Shown here piece by piece: positions 9,261 to 19,203 of a stretch of DNA of 64,000 bases. The stretch covers positions 186,001-250,000 of the forward strand of contig NZ_JAAMPU010000105.1 of the NCBI RefSeq assembly GCF_012911565.1, written 5' to 3'. The stretch comes from Flavobacterium silvaticum (GTDB lineage Bacteria; Bacteroidota; Bacteroidia; Flavobacteriales; Flavobacteriaceae). Positions within the stretch are counted from its first letter, which is position 1. Each line of letters starts with the position of its first letter. Under the pieces are notes generated by a model. That model did no database searches and had not been told where the DNA came from. It saw only the letters and a program-made list of their open reading frames with translations. The position numbers and the translations under genes were made by a program.

Positions 9261-9280
9261 GCCCGAAATTTATACTTTTG
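9251..9280 (+). promoter_or_regulatory. Putative promoter for DUF6341
   Basis: TTG (9251-9253), a 19-base spacer and TACTTTTG (9273-9280) form a textbook Bacteroidota -33/-7 pair. The -33 box lies within the first codons of the divergent DUF6427 gene. Confidence 0.65.
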
Positions 9281-9309
9281 TGGGACGTAAAATTAATACT
9301 TGTTCCAAA

Positions 9310-9534
9310 ATGAGAGCCTTTTTCGAAGCAATCCAGTCATTATTCGTTGACTTTTTATTCAAGCCTCTTGACGGCCTGCGCGCGTTGGAGCTTAAAACCT
9401 GGTTCGGTGCAAACACCATCAACTGGATTTTTATGTTCATCTGCGCCTATTTCATGATTTACTGGATCAAGCAAATCAAGATTACCAAAGAAAACGACGG
9501 GCAGGATACTACAGCCCATTCGTTCCTGAAATAA
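9310..9534 (+). CDS. DUF6341 family small membrane protein
   Basis: 74 residues starting MRAFFEAIQSLFVDF, with one clear membrane segment NWIFMFICAYFMIYWI near residues 38-53 and a charged cytoplasmic tail. It matches a small flavobacterial family (DUF6341) of unknown function that sits next to DUF6427 and purD in relatives. The frame stays open back to 9259, but the -7 element at 9273-9280 would lie inside that extension. The ATG at 9310 fits both the family length and the promoter. It ends 10 bases before the convergent purD stop. Confidence 0.75.
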   Translation: MRAFFEAIQSLFVDFLFKPLDGLRALELKTWFGANTINWIFMFICAYFMIYWIKQIKITKENDGQDTTAHSFLK

Positions 9535-9544
9535 TAACGGTCTT

Positions 9545-10816
9545 TTACAGATCGAAGCCGATATCGCGGCGATAATACATCGTATCAAAATGTAGCTTGT
9601 CTATGTTCTGATACGATTTTTTTACGGCCTCATTGAAATCTTCTCCATACGATGTTACCGCAAGCACACGCCCGCCATTGCTGAGAACCTTGCCGTTGTC
9701 GAGTTTGGTTCCGGCATGGAATACAATCGAATTCGAGACATTTTCAAAACCTGTAATCTCTTTGCCTTTTTCATACTCTTCCGGATAACCGCCGGAAACG
9801 ACCATGACCGTAGTCGCCGATCTCGGGTCGATTTCCAACTGGAATTCATCGAGCTCCTGATTCGCTACAGCTTCGAACAATTCCACCAGATCTGACTTCA
9901 GGCGCGGAATGACGACTTCGGTTTCCGGATCGCCCATACGAACATTGTATTCGATCACAAACGGATCGTTGCCTACCTTGATGAGTCCAATGAACACGAA
10001 TCCTTTGTATTCTATATTGTCTTTCTGCAAACCTGCAACCGTCGGCTTCACAATACGTTCTTCAATCTTGTACAGGAAATCACCGCTCGCAAACGGAACA
10101 GGGGAAACAGCGCCCATGCCGCCGGTGTTGAGTCCGGTATCGGCTTCCCCAATGCGTTTGTAATCTTTGGCCATAGGAAGCACTTTGTAATTTTTTCCAT
10201 CGGTCAACACAAAACAACTGAGTTCGATTCCGTCCAAAAATTCCTCAATCACGACTTTTGAGCTTGCCGCCCCGAATTTGGCATCAACAAGCATATTGCG
10301 CAATTCATCTTTGGCTTCCTGTAAGTCTTTCAGGATCAACACGCCTTTTCCGGCGGCAAGGCCATCGGCTTTGAGAACATACGGCGGCTGGAGCGTCTCG
10401 AGAAAAGCATATCCGTCTTCTACCGTTTCCGCATTGAAACTCGCATAAGCTGCGGTTGGGATGTTGTGGCGCATCAAAAATTCCTTGGCGAACTCCTTGC
10501 TCCCTTCTAACGTCGCACCGAGTTTTGACGGGCCGATTACCGGAATTCCATTGAGTTTATCGTCGTTTTTGAAAAAGTCATAAATGCCGGCAACCAAAGG
10601 ATCTTCCGGGCCTACGACAACCATATCGACTTTATTGTTGAGGACAAAATCTTTGATGGATCCAAAGTCCGTTACCGAAATGTCAACATTATTTGCAATT
10701 TGTGCAGTTCCGGCATTTCCGGGTGCTACGAAAAGCGTTTGACATTTTGGGCTTTGGGTCATTTTCCAGGCCAGCGCATGTTCGCGTCCGCCTGAACCTA
10801 ATAGAAGTATGGTCAT
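9545..10816 (-). CDS. purD: Phosphoribosylamine-glycine ligase
   Basis: 423 residues, normal length for PurD (GAR synthetase). It ligates 5-phosphoribosylamine and glycine with ATP in the second step of purine synthesis. N-terminal MTILLLGSGGREHALAW is diagnostic. The ATP-grasp domain carries VLKADGLAAGKGV, GLNTGGMGA and VRMGDPETEV in the expected order. It has its own promoter and no purine neighbours, so it is a single-gene unit. Confidence 0.96.
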   Translation of the reverse strand: MTILLLGSGGREHALAWKMTQSPKCQTLFVAPGNAGTAQIANNVDISVTDFGSIKDFVLNNKVDMVVVGPEDPLVAGIYDFFKNDDKLNGIPVIGPSKLGATLEGSKEFAKEFLMRHNIPTAAYASFNAETVEDGYAFLETLQPPYVLKADGLAAGKGVLILKDLQEAKDELRNMLVDAKFGAASSKVVIEEFLDGIELSCFVLTDGKNYKVLPMAKDYKRIGEADTGLNTGGMGAVSPVPFASGDFLYKIEERIVKPTVAGLQKDNIEYKGFVFIGLIKVGNDPFVIEYNVRMGDPETEVVIPRLKSDLVELFEAVANQELDEFQLEIDPRSATTVMVVSGGYPEEYEKGKEITGFENVSNSIVFHAGTKLDNGKVLSNGGRVLAVTSYGEDFNEAVKKSYQNIDKLHFDTMYYRRDIGFDL

Positions 10817-10835
10817 TGTGGCTGTGTTGATGCGG

Positions 10836-10868
10836 CAAAAATACTTCGTTTGGATGATTTACGGTCAA
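10836..10868 (-). promoter_or_regulatory. purD: Putative purD promoter
   Basis: On the minus strand TTG (10868-10866), a 22-base spacer and TATTTTTG (10843-10836), ending 20 bases before the purD ATG. Confidence 0.65.
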
Positions 10869-10916
10869 TCGGTCAAATAAAAAGTCGAACAAACTGGTTT
10901 ACGTACTTCGGTTTTT

Positions 10917-10924
10917 TAAATTTG
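10917..10924 (+). promoter_or_regulatory. Putative -7 element for the 10940/CapK-like unit
   Basis: TAAATTTG fits TAnnTTTG, 15 bases before the ATG at 10940. CTG near 10894 is an imperfect -33 match at the right distance. Confidence 0.45.
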
Positions 10925-10939
10925 GATAAAATTTCAACG

Positions 10940-11221
10940 ATGGATCACAGGCTGAAAACTTTTGCATTCAAATCACTTTCACCGCTTCCGGCTCAGGGCG
11001 GCGTGAAACTATGCCATTTGTTGCAGAATTTTTCTGAAAATAAAGAGACTTCGACAGAAAGTGTTGATTATAATCTGGCAGAAAATAGGATTTATCCGGT
11101 ATTGCCCGATTCACAAATTGTATTTTTGCATTTTATTTCTGAGCCCGTGACAAAACCCGATTACAAGAGTTTCACCGAACAAGAGCCGTCAGTCGGAAGC
11201 ATCAATCAACGTAATTCTTAA
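10940..11221 (+). CDS. Hypothetical protein of 93 residues
   Basis: I do not recognise this protein. It starts MDHRLKTFAFKSLSPL and has no signal peptide, membrane segment or obvious motif; it is polar and somewhat acidic in the second half. A longer frame opens at 10850, but the -7 element at 10917-10924 favours the ATG at 10940. It stops 6 bases before the CapK-like gene, so if expressed it would be cotranscribed with it. It may also be a chance open frame in a 5' leader. Without it the stretch 10817-11227 would be gene-free. Confidence 0.35.
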   Translation: MDHRLKTFAFKSLSPLPAQGGVKLCHLLQNFSENKETSTESVDYNLAENRIYPVLPDSQIVFLHFISEPVTKPDYKSFTEQEPSVGSINQRNS

Positions 11222-11227
11222 AGCCTG

Positions 11228-12541
11228 ATGCTAAAAATCTTTGACTTAAGTTTGAAACTGAACGGTTTTCCATTGGAAAAAGCCCGAAGGCTGCTGCTGG
11301 AAATATTGTTGGTGCCGGAAGCGCAATATGAGTCTTTCATTGAACAAAAAAAGAAAGAAATAGTTGCGTTCCATTTGGAGCACAATTCCTTTTACCGCGA
11401 CCTGGCCAAAGACTTCGATGGAAACTGGGAAAGCCTGCCAATAATGCGAAAGATCGATTTTCAGCGTCCGCTGGTGGAACGGCTTTCTGATGGCTATACT
11501 CCAAAATCGGTATATCAGAATAAAACTTCGGGTTCAAGCGGCGATCCAATGGTTTTTGCACGTGATAAGATGGCGCATGCGCTAACCTGGGCCAATATCT
11601 CAAGGCGATTCGGCTGGTATGGGATAGATTTCAATCATTCATGGCAAGCCCGCTTTTACGGAATGACACTGGATTTCATCGACAATAAAAAGCTTCGGTT
11701 GAAAGACTATCTGAGCAAACGCTATCGGTTCAGCATTTTTGATTTATCAGATGATGCACTTGAAAAAGTCGTGGATAAATTCCGCTCCAAAAAATTCAGT
11801 TACATAAATGGCTACACCAGCCCAATCGTGCTATTGGCGAAATATCTGAAAAAGAAAAACCTCATCTTAAAGGATATTTGCCCTTCCTTAAAAGTGTGCA
11901 TCGTAACCTCTGAAATGCTTTTTGAAGACGATCATAAATTGCTTGAGGATCAATTCGGGGTTCCGGTAATCAATGAATATGGTGCTTCTGAACTGGAAGT
12001 GATTGCATTTGAGAATACTGACAATGAATGGATTGTAAACTCTGAAACGGTTTATGTAGAAATCCTGGATGAAAACAACAAACCGGTTCCATACGGACAA
12101 GAAGGCCGGATTGTAGTGACGAGTTTGTTTAACAAGGCGCATCCGTTCATTCGATATGAGGTAGGTGATTTTGGAATTCTTGACGAAAAAAGCACGGCCA
12201 AAAAACCGTTGCTCAAAAAATTGACCGGGCGTACCAACGATTTCGCCATTTTGCCAAGTGGGAAAAAACCGGCCGGGATGACGTTTTATTCCATCACGAA
12301 AAAGCTTTTTGACGACGATGGAAACGTGAAGGAATTTGTTATCAGACAAACTCAAAAAGATATTTTCGAAATAAATTATACCAGCGAACGCGTGTTGACC
12401 GAAACCGAAATGAAACACATCGAAAAGGTCATGGGCGATTATCTCGAACCGGGATTGCAGTATATTTTTAACCGAAAGGATGTTTTGGAACGCAGTTCTT
12501 CCGGAAAATTAAAGCAATTCGTGTCGCTTGTAAGAGACTGA
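11228..12541 (+). CDS. CapK/PaaK-like adenylate-forming enzyme
   Basis: 437 residues of the phenylacetate-CoA ligase-like branch of the adenylate-forming superfamily. The phosphate-binding loop is TSGSSGDP (100-107). Other family features are INEYGASELEV, GRIVVTSLFN and the hinge LKKLTGRTNDF. Members in capsule and lipopolysaccharide clusters are often called CapK; they are believed to activate a carboxylic acid for attachment to a sugar or carrier, but few have been tested. Position at the left edge of the polysaccharide cluster, convergent with a GT2 gene, supports that role. Substrate unknown. Confidence 0.78.
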   Translation: MLKIFDLSLKLNGFPLEKARRLLLEILLVPEAQYESFIEQKKKEIVAFHLEHNSFYRDLAKDFDGNWESLPIMRKIDFQRPLVERLSDGYTPKSVYQNKTSGSSGDPMVFARDKMAHALTWANISRRFGWYGIDFNHSWQARFYGMTLDFIDNKKLRLKDYLSKRYRFSIFDLSDDALEKVVDKFRSKKFSYINGYTSPIVLLAKYLKKKNLILKDICPSLKVCIVTSEMLFEDDHKLLEDQFGVPVINEYGASELEVIAFENTDNEWIVNSETVYVEILDENNKPVPYGQEGRIVVTSLFNKAHPFIRYEVGDFGILDEKSTAKKPLLKKLTGRTNDFAILPSGKKPAGMTFYSITKKLFDDDGNVKEFVIRQTQKDIFEINYTSERVLTETEMKHIEKVMGDYLEPGLQYIFNRKDVLERSSSGKLKQFVSLVRD

Positions 12542-12543
12542 TT

Positions 12544-13311
12544 TTAACGTGCTTTTTTGCTGAATCGGGGCTTGACAAGCAATTGGGTGAAAAGGAAGCC
12601 GCACATAGCCAATACAGAAACTACCGAATTGAGTTTGTGGAAATCTTTGTAAACCACATAATTGCTTTTGAGTAGTTTCCATTTTGAAGCCGAAATTGAA
12701 TCTTTTCGCACGCGGTAAAAAGCAAGGCTTTCCGGAACAGGTTTAGCCTTTTTCAATTGTCTCAGGATCGTAAGCCACAGAATCCAGTCCTGGCGTTTCC
12801 GGATTGACGAGATACCGATTTTACCAAAATAAGCCACGCTGTACATTCCAGTAAGGTTGCCCACGAAATTGCAAAAGAAAAGCTGTCGGTAACTTAAGTT
12901 GCGTGGTGCTTCGATGCATTTGTGTAGTGATTTTCCGTCTTCATCGATACAATCGTAAAACGAAAACGTGAACGGTTGCGAATTTTGGCGCATGAAATCA
13001 AGTTGCTTCCGGAGTTTTTCCGGTTTCCATAAATCATCTGAATCCACAAAAGCAATGTAATCGCCTTTGGCTAAGGAAACGGCCCTATTCCTGGCGATTC
13101 CGGCTCCGGAATTGACATCGAGTTTATGGAGTTTTATGCGTGAATCTGAAAGGAAAGGCGTGATGGCTTCAATGGTATCATCTGTAGAACAATCATCTAC
13201 CAAAAGCAATTCCCAGTTGGTATGGGTTTGGTTTTGTACGGATAAAATGGTTTCCGAAACAAATTTGCCGGAGTTGAACGTTGGCGTTATTATAGAAACA
13301 AGAGCTTCCAT
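12544..13311 (-). CDS. Glycosyltransferase family 2
   Basis: 255 residues with a GT-A fold. VSIITPTFNSGKFV (5-18), LLVDDCSTDDT (36-46) and the metal-binding DSDD in YIAFVDSDDLWKPEKL are the standard GT2 markers. A hydrophobic segment near the C-terminus may hold it at the membrane. It transfers a nucleotide-activated sugar to a lipid-linked intermediate; the sugar is not readable. Its first base overlaps the stop of the upstream sugar-transferase gene, so translation is probably coupled. It is the last gene of the minus-strand polysaccharide operon. Confidence 0.88.
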   Translation of the reverse strand: MEALVSIITPTFNSGKFVSETILSVQNQTHTNWELLLVDDCSTDDTIEAITPFLSDSRIKLHKLDVNSGAGIARNRAVSLAKGDYIAFVDSDDLWKPEKLRKQLDFMRQNSQPFTFSFYDCIDEDGKSLHKCIEAPRNLSYRQLFFCNFVGNLTGMYSVAYFGKIGISSIRKRQDWILWLTILRQLKKAKPVPESLAFYRVRKDSISASKWKLLKSNYVVYKDFHKLNSVVSVLAMCGFLFTQLLVKPRFSKKAR

Positions 13312-14678
13312 TAATACGCCTTTTCTTCTCCTTTGAAAATATTTATGACCGTTTGAAGGATGATTTTAAGATCTAAAAGAAACGACCAGTTTTCTATGTA
13401 AAATACGTCGAACTTGATACGGTTGATCATGTCGTCATCTGTCTCGATTTCACCTCGATATCCGCGAACCTGTGCTAAACCTGTGATGCCTGGCTTTACG
13501 TAATGACGCACCATATATTTCTTGACCTTCTGTCCGTAGGATTTATTTTGCGACCACAAGTGCGGACGCGGCCCGACAACAGACATATCCCCAACTAAAA
13601 CATTGATGAATTGCGGCAGTTCATCCATGCTTGTCTTTCTCATGAAACGACCGATACGGGTCACGCGCGGATCATTTTTGGAAGCTTCCCTTTCTGTGGT
13701 CTCGTTCATTTTCATTGATCGGAACTTATAACAGAAAAATTCGGTTTCATTGATTCCGGGACGGCCTTGCTTGAAAAACACCGGGCCTTTGGATTCCAGT
13801 TTTATAAGGATTGCAAGAACCGGCACGAGCCATATAAGTACCGTGAAAATAATGAAAAGGGCAAAGAGGATATCAAAGACGCGCTTGAAACCTTTGACGG
13901 CCGGTTCGTGCAGTTGGGTGCGTTGGAGCGAAAGTACCGGGAACAGTTCGAGGTAATCTACCTTGAGGCTTTTTGAAAATATTTCCTTGGTATCAGGGAT
14001 GAACTTTATGGACTTGTGGGTGGAATCGGCAAACTCTACAAGATCCTTTAACTGATCGTTCGATATCTCATTTAGCGAACAGTAGATTTCATCGATTCCG
14101 TTATCTATTGAAAATTGCTTTAGCGTATCCAAACGTCCTTTTATGTTTTCGTTCGACTTCTTGTCTGAAAAATAACCCATGAAACGGTATCCGTAATCGA
14201 TTCGCTTGTCAAAAAGTTCGCGAAGGCGGATGGCTTCCGGGGTATAGCCGATGATTACCGCATTCCTTAAGTTACTTCCGGTAATAATCCGGTATTTCTT
14301 GAGGTAGTAGAACAAAAGAAACTTGAAAATGGTAATGACCGTCATTACCGAAACAATATAAATGGCTAAAGCCCTACCACTGAACATGGCCGTTTTTGCA
14401 AAAGGGAAAAAAGCGATGAGCAACAACAGATACAACAAGCCTTGGCGAACGAGTTTCGAGAAAATCTCAACCGGCGTGGTAAATCGATAAACGGCATAAA
14501 ATTTAACGATAAACGAAAGACCTATCCAGACTATATTGATGTATAACAAGAAATAGTATCTGTCCAGGTTTAGCCAATCGGGGATAAAGAAAGCACCAAA
14601 ATTTATGGCACACAGATCAAGAAAGATGCTGATTGGCCTGATGAATTTGGAATATCTTCCCCGTTGTCCTGCGGTCAT
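13311..14678 (-). CDS. Polyprenyl-phosphate sugar-1-phosphate transferase (WcaJ/WbaP type)
   Basis: 455 residues. Four membrane segments in the first 130 residues lead into a CoA-binding-like middle domain ([13 protein letters not shown]) and a fifth hydrophobic stretch near 275-300. The C-terminal bacterial sugar transferase domain carries [32 protein letters not shown] and [10 protein letters not shown]. Such enzymes start repeat-unit assembly by loading a sugar-1-phosphate onto undecaprenyl phosphate. It is thus the expected initiating enzyme of this cluster. Glucose-1-phosphate is a common substrate for this architecture, but not proven here. Confidence 0.9.
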   Translation of the reverse strand: MTAGQRGRYSKFIRPISIFLDLCAINFGAFFIPDWLNLDRYYFLLYINIVWIGLSFIVKFYAVYRFTTPVEIFSKLVRQGLLYLLLLIAFFPFAKTAMFSGRALAIYIVSVMTVITIFKFLLFYYLKKYRIITGSNLRNAVIIGYTPEAIRLRELFDKRIDYGYRFMGYFSDKKSNENIKGRLDTLKQFSIDNGIDEIYCSLNEISNDQLKDLVEFADSTHKSIKFIPDTKEIFSKSLKVDYLELFPVLSLQRTQLHEPAVKGFKRVFDILFALFIIFTVLIWLVPVLAILIKLESKGPVFFKQGRPGINETEFFCYKFRSMKMNETTEREASKNDPRVTRIGRFMRKTSMDELPQFINVLVGDMSVVGPRPHLWSQNKSYGQKVKKYMVRHYVKPGITGLAQVRGYRGEIETDDDMINRIKFDVFYIENWSFLLDLKIILQTVINIFKGEEKAY

Positions 14679-14679
14679 T

Positions 14680-15663
14680 CTACTTAATGTAATCGGTGAA
14701 GTCTTTGTGCTCTTCTTTACTCAGTTCTTCAGGTGAAAGTGACCGGAAATAATCATAGGTGACTTTCATTCCTTCTTCACGCGAAACCTTTGGCTCCCAA
14801 CCTAAAATGGTACGGGCTTTTGTAATGTCGGGCTGACGCTGCATAGGGTCATTTACAGGTAGCGGATGATACACTACTTTTTGCGCAGTTCCTGTAAGTT
14901 TTATGATTTCTTCGGCAAAATCCCGAATGGTTATTTCATTCGGGTTGCCTATGTTGACCGGATACACATAATCTGAATGAAGTAGTCTGAAAATTCCCTC
15001 TACCTGATCATCCACATAACAAAAGGAGCGTGTTTGCGAACCGTCACCAAAAATGGTAAGGTCTTCACCACGTAATGCCTGACCTATGAAAGCCGGAATT
15101 ACACGGCCGTCATTTAGTCGCATTCTTGGGCCATAAGTATTGAAAATTCGTACGATACGGGTTTCTACACCATGAAACGTATGATACGCCATAGTAATCG
15201 ATTCCTGGAAACGCTTCGCTTCATCATATACGCCGCGTGGCCCTATTGTATTGACATTTCCGTAATATTCTTCGGTTTGCGGATGCACGAGTGGATCGCC
15301 ATAGACTTCAGAAGTGGAAGCAATCAGGATGCGTGCTTTTTTAACTCTGGCCAAACCTAACAGATTATGGGTTCCCAAAGATCCTACCTTGAGGGTTTGG
15401 ATCGGGATTTTGAGATAATCTATCGGACTCGCGGGTGAAGCGAAATGCAGTATGTAATCCAAATCTCCCGGAACATGGACAAACTTTGAAATATCGTGGT
15501 GATAGAACTCGAAATGCGGATGGCTGAAAAGGTGTTCTATATTTTTGAGGTCGCCGGTAATCAGGTTATCCATCCCGATGACATAATATCCTTCGGCTAT
15601 AAACCGGTCACACAAATGCGAGCCAAGAAAGCCCGCGGCGCCGGTAATCAAAATTCTTTTCAT
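14680..15663 (-). CDS. UDP-glucuronate decarboxylase-type SDR (UDP-xylose synthase-like)
   Basis: 327 residues, an extended short-chain dehydrogenase. The NAD-binding motif is GAAGFLG (8-14) and the catalytic Tyr146/Lys150 lie in [30 protein letters not shown] and [10 protein letters not shown] match UDP-glucuronate decarboxylases closely. The expected reaction is UDP-glucuronate to UDP-xylose (or the 4-keto intermediate), supplying a sugar for the polysaccharide. It overlaps the ligase gene by 4 bases and is one base pair from the sugar-transferase gene. A related epimerase activity cannot be excluded. Confidence 0.83.
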   Translation of the reverse strand: MKRILITGAAGFLGSHLCDRFIAEGYYVIGMDNLITGDLKNIEHLFSHPHFEFYHHDISKFVHVPGDLDYILHFASPASPIDYLKIPIQTLKVGSLGTHNLLGLARVKKARILIASTSEVYGDPLVHPQTEEYYGNVNTIGPRGVYDEAKRFQESITMAYHTFHGVETRIVRIFNTYGPRMRLNDGRVIPAFIGQALRGEDLTIFGDGSQTRSFCYVDDQVEGIFRLLHSDYVYPVNIGNPNEITIRDFAEEIIKLTGTAQKVVYHPLPVNDPMQRQPDITKARTILGWEPKVSREEGMKVTYDYFRSLSPEELSKEEHKDFTDYIK

Positions 15664-16982
15664 AGACTTTTGTTTTTCTTCGGCAGTGGCTTAGTTGCTA
15701 CTACCGAATTGAACAGGCAATACATGGCAGTAAAAAAGGTAACCCCTCTTTGACGCCATAAAAACGATTCTGTCAAAAATAAACTTATCATCAGAACTGT
15801 GAAAGAAATGTGAACAAAATCTTTGTTTTTGGCACCTTTTTTAAGAGACAGGATTAACATAGCTAACAACAACAATAAACCAAAAATCCCTAAATCGGCG
15901 AAGTTCTGGACATATTGATTGTGGAAATTAAACTCACCATATCCGGAATACAAATGATGTTCAACTGCTTTTTGGGCAATCTTATCATAAGAGGCGTTGA
16001 GGCCATATCCATTCCAGAAAATAGCATCCTGCGAAAGCATCTCGGTAAAAATCCGAACCTGATAAACCCTGAAAGCTGTCCCGGGGAAATAATCATTTGG
16101 CGTAAATTGTTCTGTATTCCAGGCTTCACTAATGCTTTTATTGAACACATGGCCTTGGCTTGATGGCTTAGTATTGAGCGTATTTTCATTTGTTACCGTG
16201 AGGAATTCTTCTGAAAAACGTTGGATTATCTTACCCGAAAGCAGTATTCCGCCAAAGAGAATGACAGTTCCAAGAATAAGTGCGGCTTTTCTGTTCCAGA
16301 TTTGTCTTGCCGAAAACAAATGCCAAATCACCAAGATTGCAGTGACTGTCAGCATGATTTTGGACGAGAGCAAAACAATCATTCCGCCAAGTAACGCCGC
16401 ACAAAAAATCCTGGTGTGATTGATTCCTGGTGCCGATAAAAACCAGCAGAGCGCCAATGCAAAATATACCGAAACGTGAATGGCATTGACTTCGAGCGTT
16501 ACCAGTTCGTGATAGAAAAACACCGATGAATCATGTGAAATGGCAAATCTCGCCACAGCCCGTATCAGATAGGACACGGCATAAACAATCATGGCGTAAC
16601 TAAAGTACCTTAGGATTTTTGTTGTCTGCTCTTTAGGGAATACGGGTAATAGCATAAAGCAAACAGGAACTACGATCAGCATCAATTCCTTGGACAAAGC
16701 TCGCGCGGATCTGTGACTATCAATAGACCAAAACAACGAAATGACCATTAGCAGGTACAACAAGATGGGTAGCATTAAATACCCATCAAACCGAAATAAT
16801 CGATTACGCCAAAACGACCAAAGACTTACGGCTCCAAGAATGCCAAGTGAGATACTATTGAACTGATACGGCAGCGGAATACAGCACAACAAGAGCAAAA
16901 CAGCCGCAAAAGCTGGATTATTCCTACTTTCCCGACTGATGTCGAGCCATACAGTCTTCAAATAATTGTAGATATTCCCCAT
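15660..16982 (-). CDS. O-antigen ligase/polymerase family membrane protein
   Basis: 440 residues with about eleven or twelve membrane segments and a large periplasmic loop near 260-350 that contains [34 protein letters not shown]. The HNQYVQ motif in that loop is the signature of the WaaL/Wzy_C family. It either ligates polysaccharide to lipid A core or polymerises repeat units. Its first 59 bases overlap the end of the upstream glycosyltransferase gene, in another frame, and the overlap codes for [16 protein letters not shown]. It also overlaps the SDR gene by 4 bases. Confidence 0.82.
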   Translation of the reverse strand: MGNIYNYLKTVWLDISRESRNNPAFAAVLLLLCCIPLPYQFNSISLGILGAVSLWSFWRNRLFRFDGYLMLPILLYLLMVISLFWSIDSHRSARALSKELMLIVVPVCFMLLPVFPKEQTTKILRYFSYAMIVYAVSYLIRAVARFAISHDSSVFFYHELVTLEVNAIHVSVYFALALCWFLSAPGINHTRIFCAALLGGMIVLLSSKIMLTVTAILVIWHLFSARQIWNRKAALILGTVILFGGILLSGKIIQRFSEEFLTVTNENTLNTKPSSQGHVFNKSISEAWNTEQFTPNDYFPGTAFRVYQVRIFTEMLSQDAIFWNGYGLNASYDKIAQKAVEHHLYSGYGEFNFHNQYVQNFADLGIFGLLLLLAMLILSLKKGAKNKDFVHISFTVLMISLFLTESFLWRQRGVTFFTAMYCLFNSVVATKPLPKKNKSL

Positions 16983-18030
16983 TGATCTTTTCCCAGTTGA
17001 AATCGCGTTTTATAGCCTCGAAGTTGTTTTTGACGAGTTGCAAGTTATCACTTTTTTTAGTCGTCAACAGCAAGGTTGCAACCTCGGCGGGATTTGAAAA
17101 ATAATAGGCATTATCGCCCAGGATTCCGCGGTTGAAATCGTTGTTATGGGCGCAGATAAGGGCTTGTGATGACATCGCTTCAAGCAAGGACGGATTGGTT
17201 CCGCCAACCGAATGTCCGTGGAAATACAATGTGGAATAATAACGCAGGCTGTCGAGTTCCGCCAGGTTATAAATTCCACCTGTAAAACGAATGTGTTTGT
17301 ATTGCCCGAACTTTCCTTTGAGATAAGCACCGTATTTTGTTTCGTGCTTGCCGATGACAAGAATCGGGGTTTCATCACCACTTTTGACTACACCTTCAAG
17401 CACCATATCCAGATTGTTCTCTGGCTCAAAACGCGCCATGATCATGTTGTAATTCTCAGGTTGCAGCTCGTATTTGTCCAATACCGAAATATCGGGATTG
17501 TCGAACGGATGCGCCCCATAAGCTATGTAAGTGGAATCTTTACCGTAGCGTTTTTTAAGGGATTTCTGGATTCCGAGCGAATCGGCTACGAGATAATCAC
17601 TGCTGATTGCGGCCAATCTTTCGGCGAATTTAAGGAACTGACGCACCGGAGCCGAATATTTGCTTCGTTTCCACTCAAGTCCATCCATGTTGGTTATGGA
17701 AATCGGTTTTTTGGGAAGAAGGAAAAACCAAATGGAATTACTCGTGTAACCGAGTTGCAGGATGATGTCGAAATTCCTTTTGCGCGAGTCACGGATGCAG
17801 TTAAAATCATAGATGAACTGGCCAAACGTTCCCAGTTTGTGTTCCGGATCATTCTGGTGGATGATGCGTACGCCGTGAAACGTTTTTTCCTGATACGCAT
17901 GATTATGTGAATTGTAAACGTAGACCTCGTGGCCTTTTTCTACCAGATAGACTGAGAAAAATTCTGCAAATTGCTCAAAACCGCCGTAGTAGTTTGGGAT
18001 TCCGCGTGTTCCGATAATTGCAATTTTCAT
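16924..18030 (-). CDS. DUF1972 glycosyltransferase (rhamnosyltransferase-like)
   Basis: 368 residues. The N-terminus KIAIIGTRGIPNYYGGFEQF is the signature of the DUF1972 domain found on a GT4 group that includes rhamnosyltransferases. The C-terminal GT-B half has PILVIGKHETKYG and, in SVGGTNPSLLEAMSSQA, the E-x7-E-like donor site. Since rmlA, rmlC and rmlD lie in the same cluster, rhamnose is a sensible donor; this is inference. A -7 element at 18049-18056 suggests it can start an internal transcript. Confidence 0.85.
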   Translation of the reverse strand: MKIAIIGTRGIPNYYGGFEQFAEFFSVYLVEKGHEVYVYNSHNHAYQEKTFHGVRIIHQNDPEHKLGTFGQFIYDFNCIRDSRKRNFDIILQLGYTSNSIWFFLLPKKPISITNMDGLEWKRSKYSAPVRQFLKFAERLAAISSDYLVADSLGIQKSLKKRYGKDSTYIAYGAHPFDNPDISVLDKYELQPENYNMIMARFEPENNLDMVLEGVVKSGDETPILVIGKHETKYGAYLKGKFGQYKHIRFTGGIYNLAELDSLRYYSTLYFHGHSVGGTNPSLLEAMSSQALICAHNNDFNRGILGDNAYYFSNPAEVATLLLTTKKSDNLQLVKNNFEAIKRDFNWEKINGEYLQLFEDCMARHQSGK

Positions 18031-18048
18031 GGCCTTTTTCTATGGCCG

Positions 18049-18056
18049 CAAAAGTA
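18049..18056 (-). promoter_or_regulatory. Putative internal operon promoter (-7)
   Basis: TACTTTTG on the minus strand, 18 bases before the ATG at 18030, in the only real gap (51 bases) of the downstream half of the operon. Confidence 0.5.
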
Positions 18057-18081
18057 GGCAGTTTTTAGTTAAGTGAAAAGA

Positions 18082-19203
18082 CTAATTTGAAGCGGCTGAA
18101 GCTTTTTGGTCTTCGTCAATGGCCTTCAGGAATACCCGGGCCGAATTTTTCCAGCTGTATTGGCTGAATACTTCGTGGCTTTTATGTTCGGCTTCAGGCC
18201 AATTGTGCAGGCAATCGTTTATTTTTTGAATCAGTTCCGGTATGTTATACGGATCGAACAGGCCCTGATCTATAAACGTAAATTCAGACATGGCCGTAGT
18301 GTTGGAACAAACGGTAGGAATCCGGGCAGCTACTGATTCAAGAGGCGGAATACCGAAACCTTCTGCAATGGATGGATAAGCCGCTATAGTGGCTCCGCGT
18401 ACAATCTGGACCAAATCTTTGAATCCGATATTGGATAAGACTTTTACTTTCACCTTGATTTCGTCCGGTAAAGACGCGTAATGCTCATCGTACTTCTTAT
18501 TTGGTATGGCTTCATTTCCAACCAACACCAATTCGTGGTTTTTATAAAAGTTACCTTCTACAAAAGCCCGGAGCAGTCCGTCGTGGTTTTTACGCGGCTC
18601 CCATCGGCTCACAAATACAAAATAATCGCTGATCCCGAATTTTTCCAGGTTTTCCTTCCGGACCCGTGTTTTGTCATAGCTTTCAAAAAATATGGGATCG
18701 ACTGCATTGGGAGTTACAGCAACGTTGAATTGCCCAAAATGCTTTTCTATTCTTTGTCTGGAATAATTGGAAACGGTAAGGACTATATTGGAATGTTTGA
18801 TACTCCAATTGAAAAGAAAACGGTTCTTTATTTTATACAGAGATGGGAAATACTGTGGGAAATCAAGAAACAGTACGTCGTGAATAGTGACAATGTACTT
18901 ACAGGCTTTAACCGGCGGAACCACATATTGAAAATGGGCATAATCTATTTTATGGTTCCTGATCAGATTGGGAATGTCTATCAATAACCTGACGAACTTA
19001 TTCTTTGATTTGTATTTCAGAAAGGTCACATTGTCGTGCGGCCCAAAAATAGATTCCAGGTGTTGCACGTTTTGTGCGGCTAAAAAAAAATGTTTGGTCT
19101 TATCGTGTATAAGCTCGGTACAAAGTCCTTTCAGATAGGAAGTCGTACCCTGGAAGTTTCCATCGAACACATGGCAATCTATAAGAATATTAGTTTTTTT
19201 CAT
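18082..19203 (-). CDS. Glycosyltransferase family 4
   Basis: 373 residues, GT-B fold. Typical GT4 features are the N-terminal ILIDCHVFDGNFQGT, SRWEPRKNHDGLLRA for the start of the nucleotide-sugar domain and YPSIAEGFGIPPLE with the paired glutamates. Cytoplasmic side of the inner membrane. It overlaps the Wzy-like gene by 14 bases, so coupling is likely. The sugar is unknown. Confidence 0.88.
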   Translation of the reverse strand: MKKTNILIDCHVFDGNFQGTTSYLKGLCTELIHDKTKHFFLAAQNVQHLESIFGPHDNVTFLKYKSKNKFVRLLIDIPNLIRNHKIDYAHFQYVVPPVKACKYIVTIHDVLFLDFPQYFPSLYKIKNRFLFNWSIKHSNIVLTVSNYSRQRIEKHFGQFNVAVTPNAVDPIFFESYDKTRVRKENLEKFGISDYFVFVSRWEPRKNHDGLLRAFVEGNFYKNHELVLVGNEAIPNKKYDEHYASLPDEIKVKVKVLSNIGFKDLVQIVRGATIAAYPSIAEGFGIPPLESVAARIPTVCSNTTAMSEFTFIDQGLFDPYNIPELIQKINDCLHNWPEAEHKSHEVFSQYSWKNSARVFLKAIDEDQKASAASN

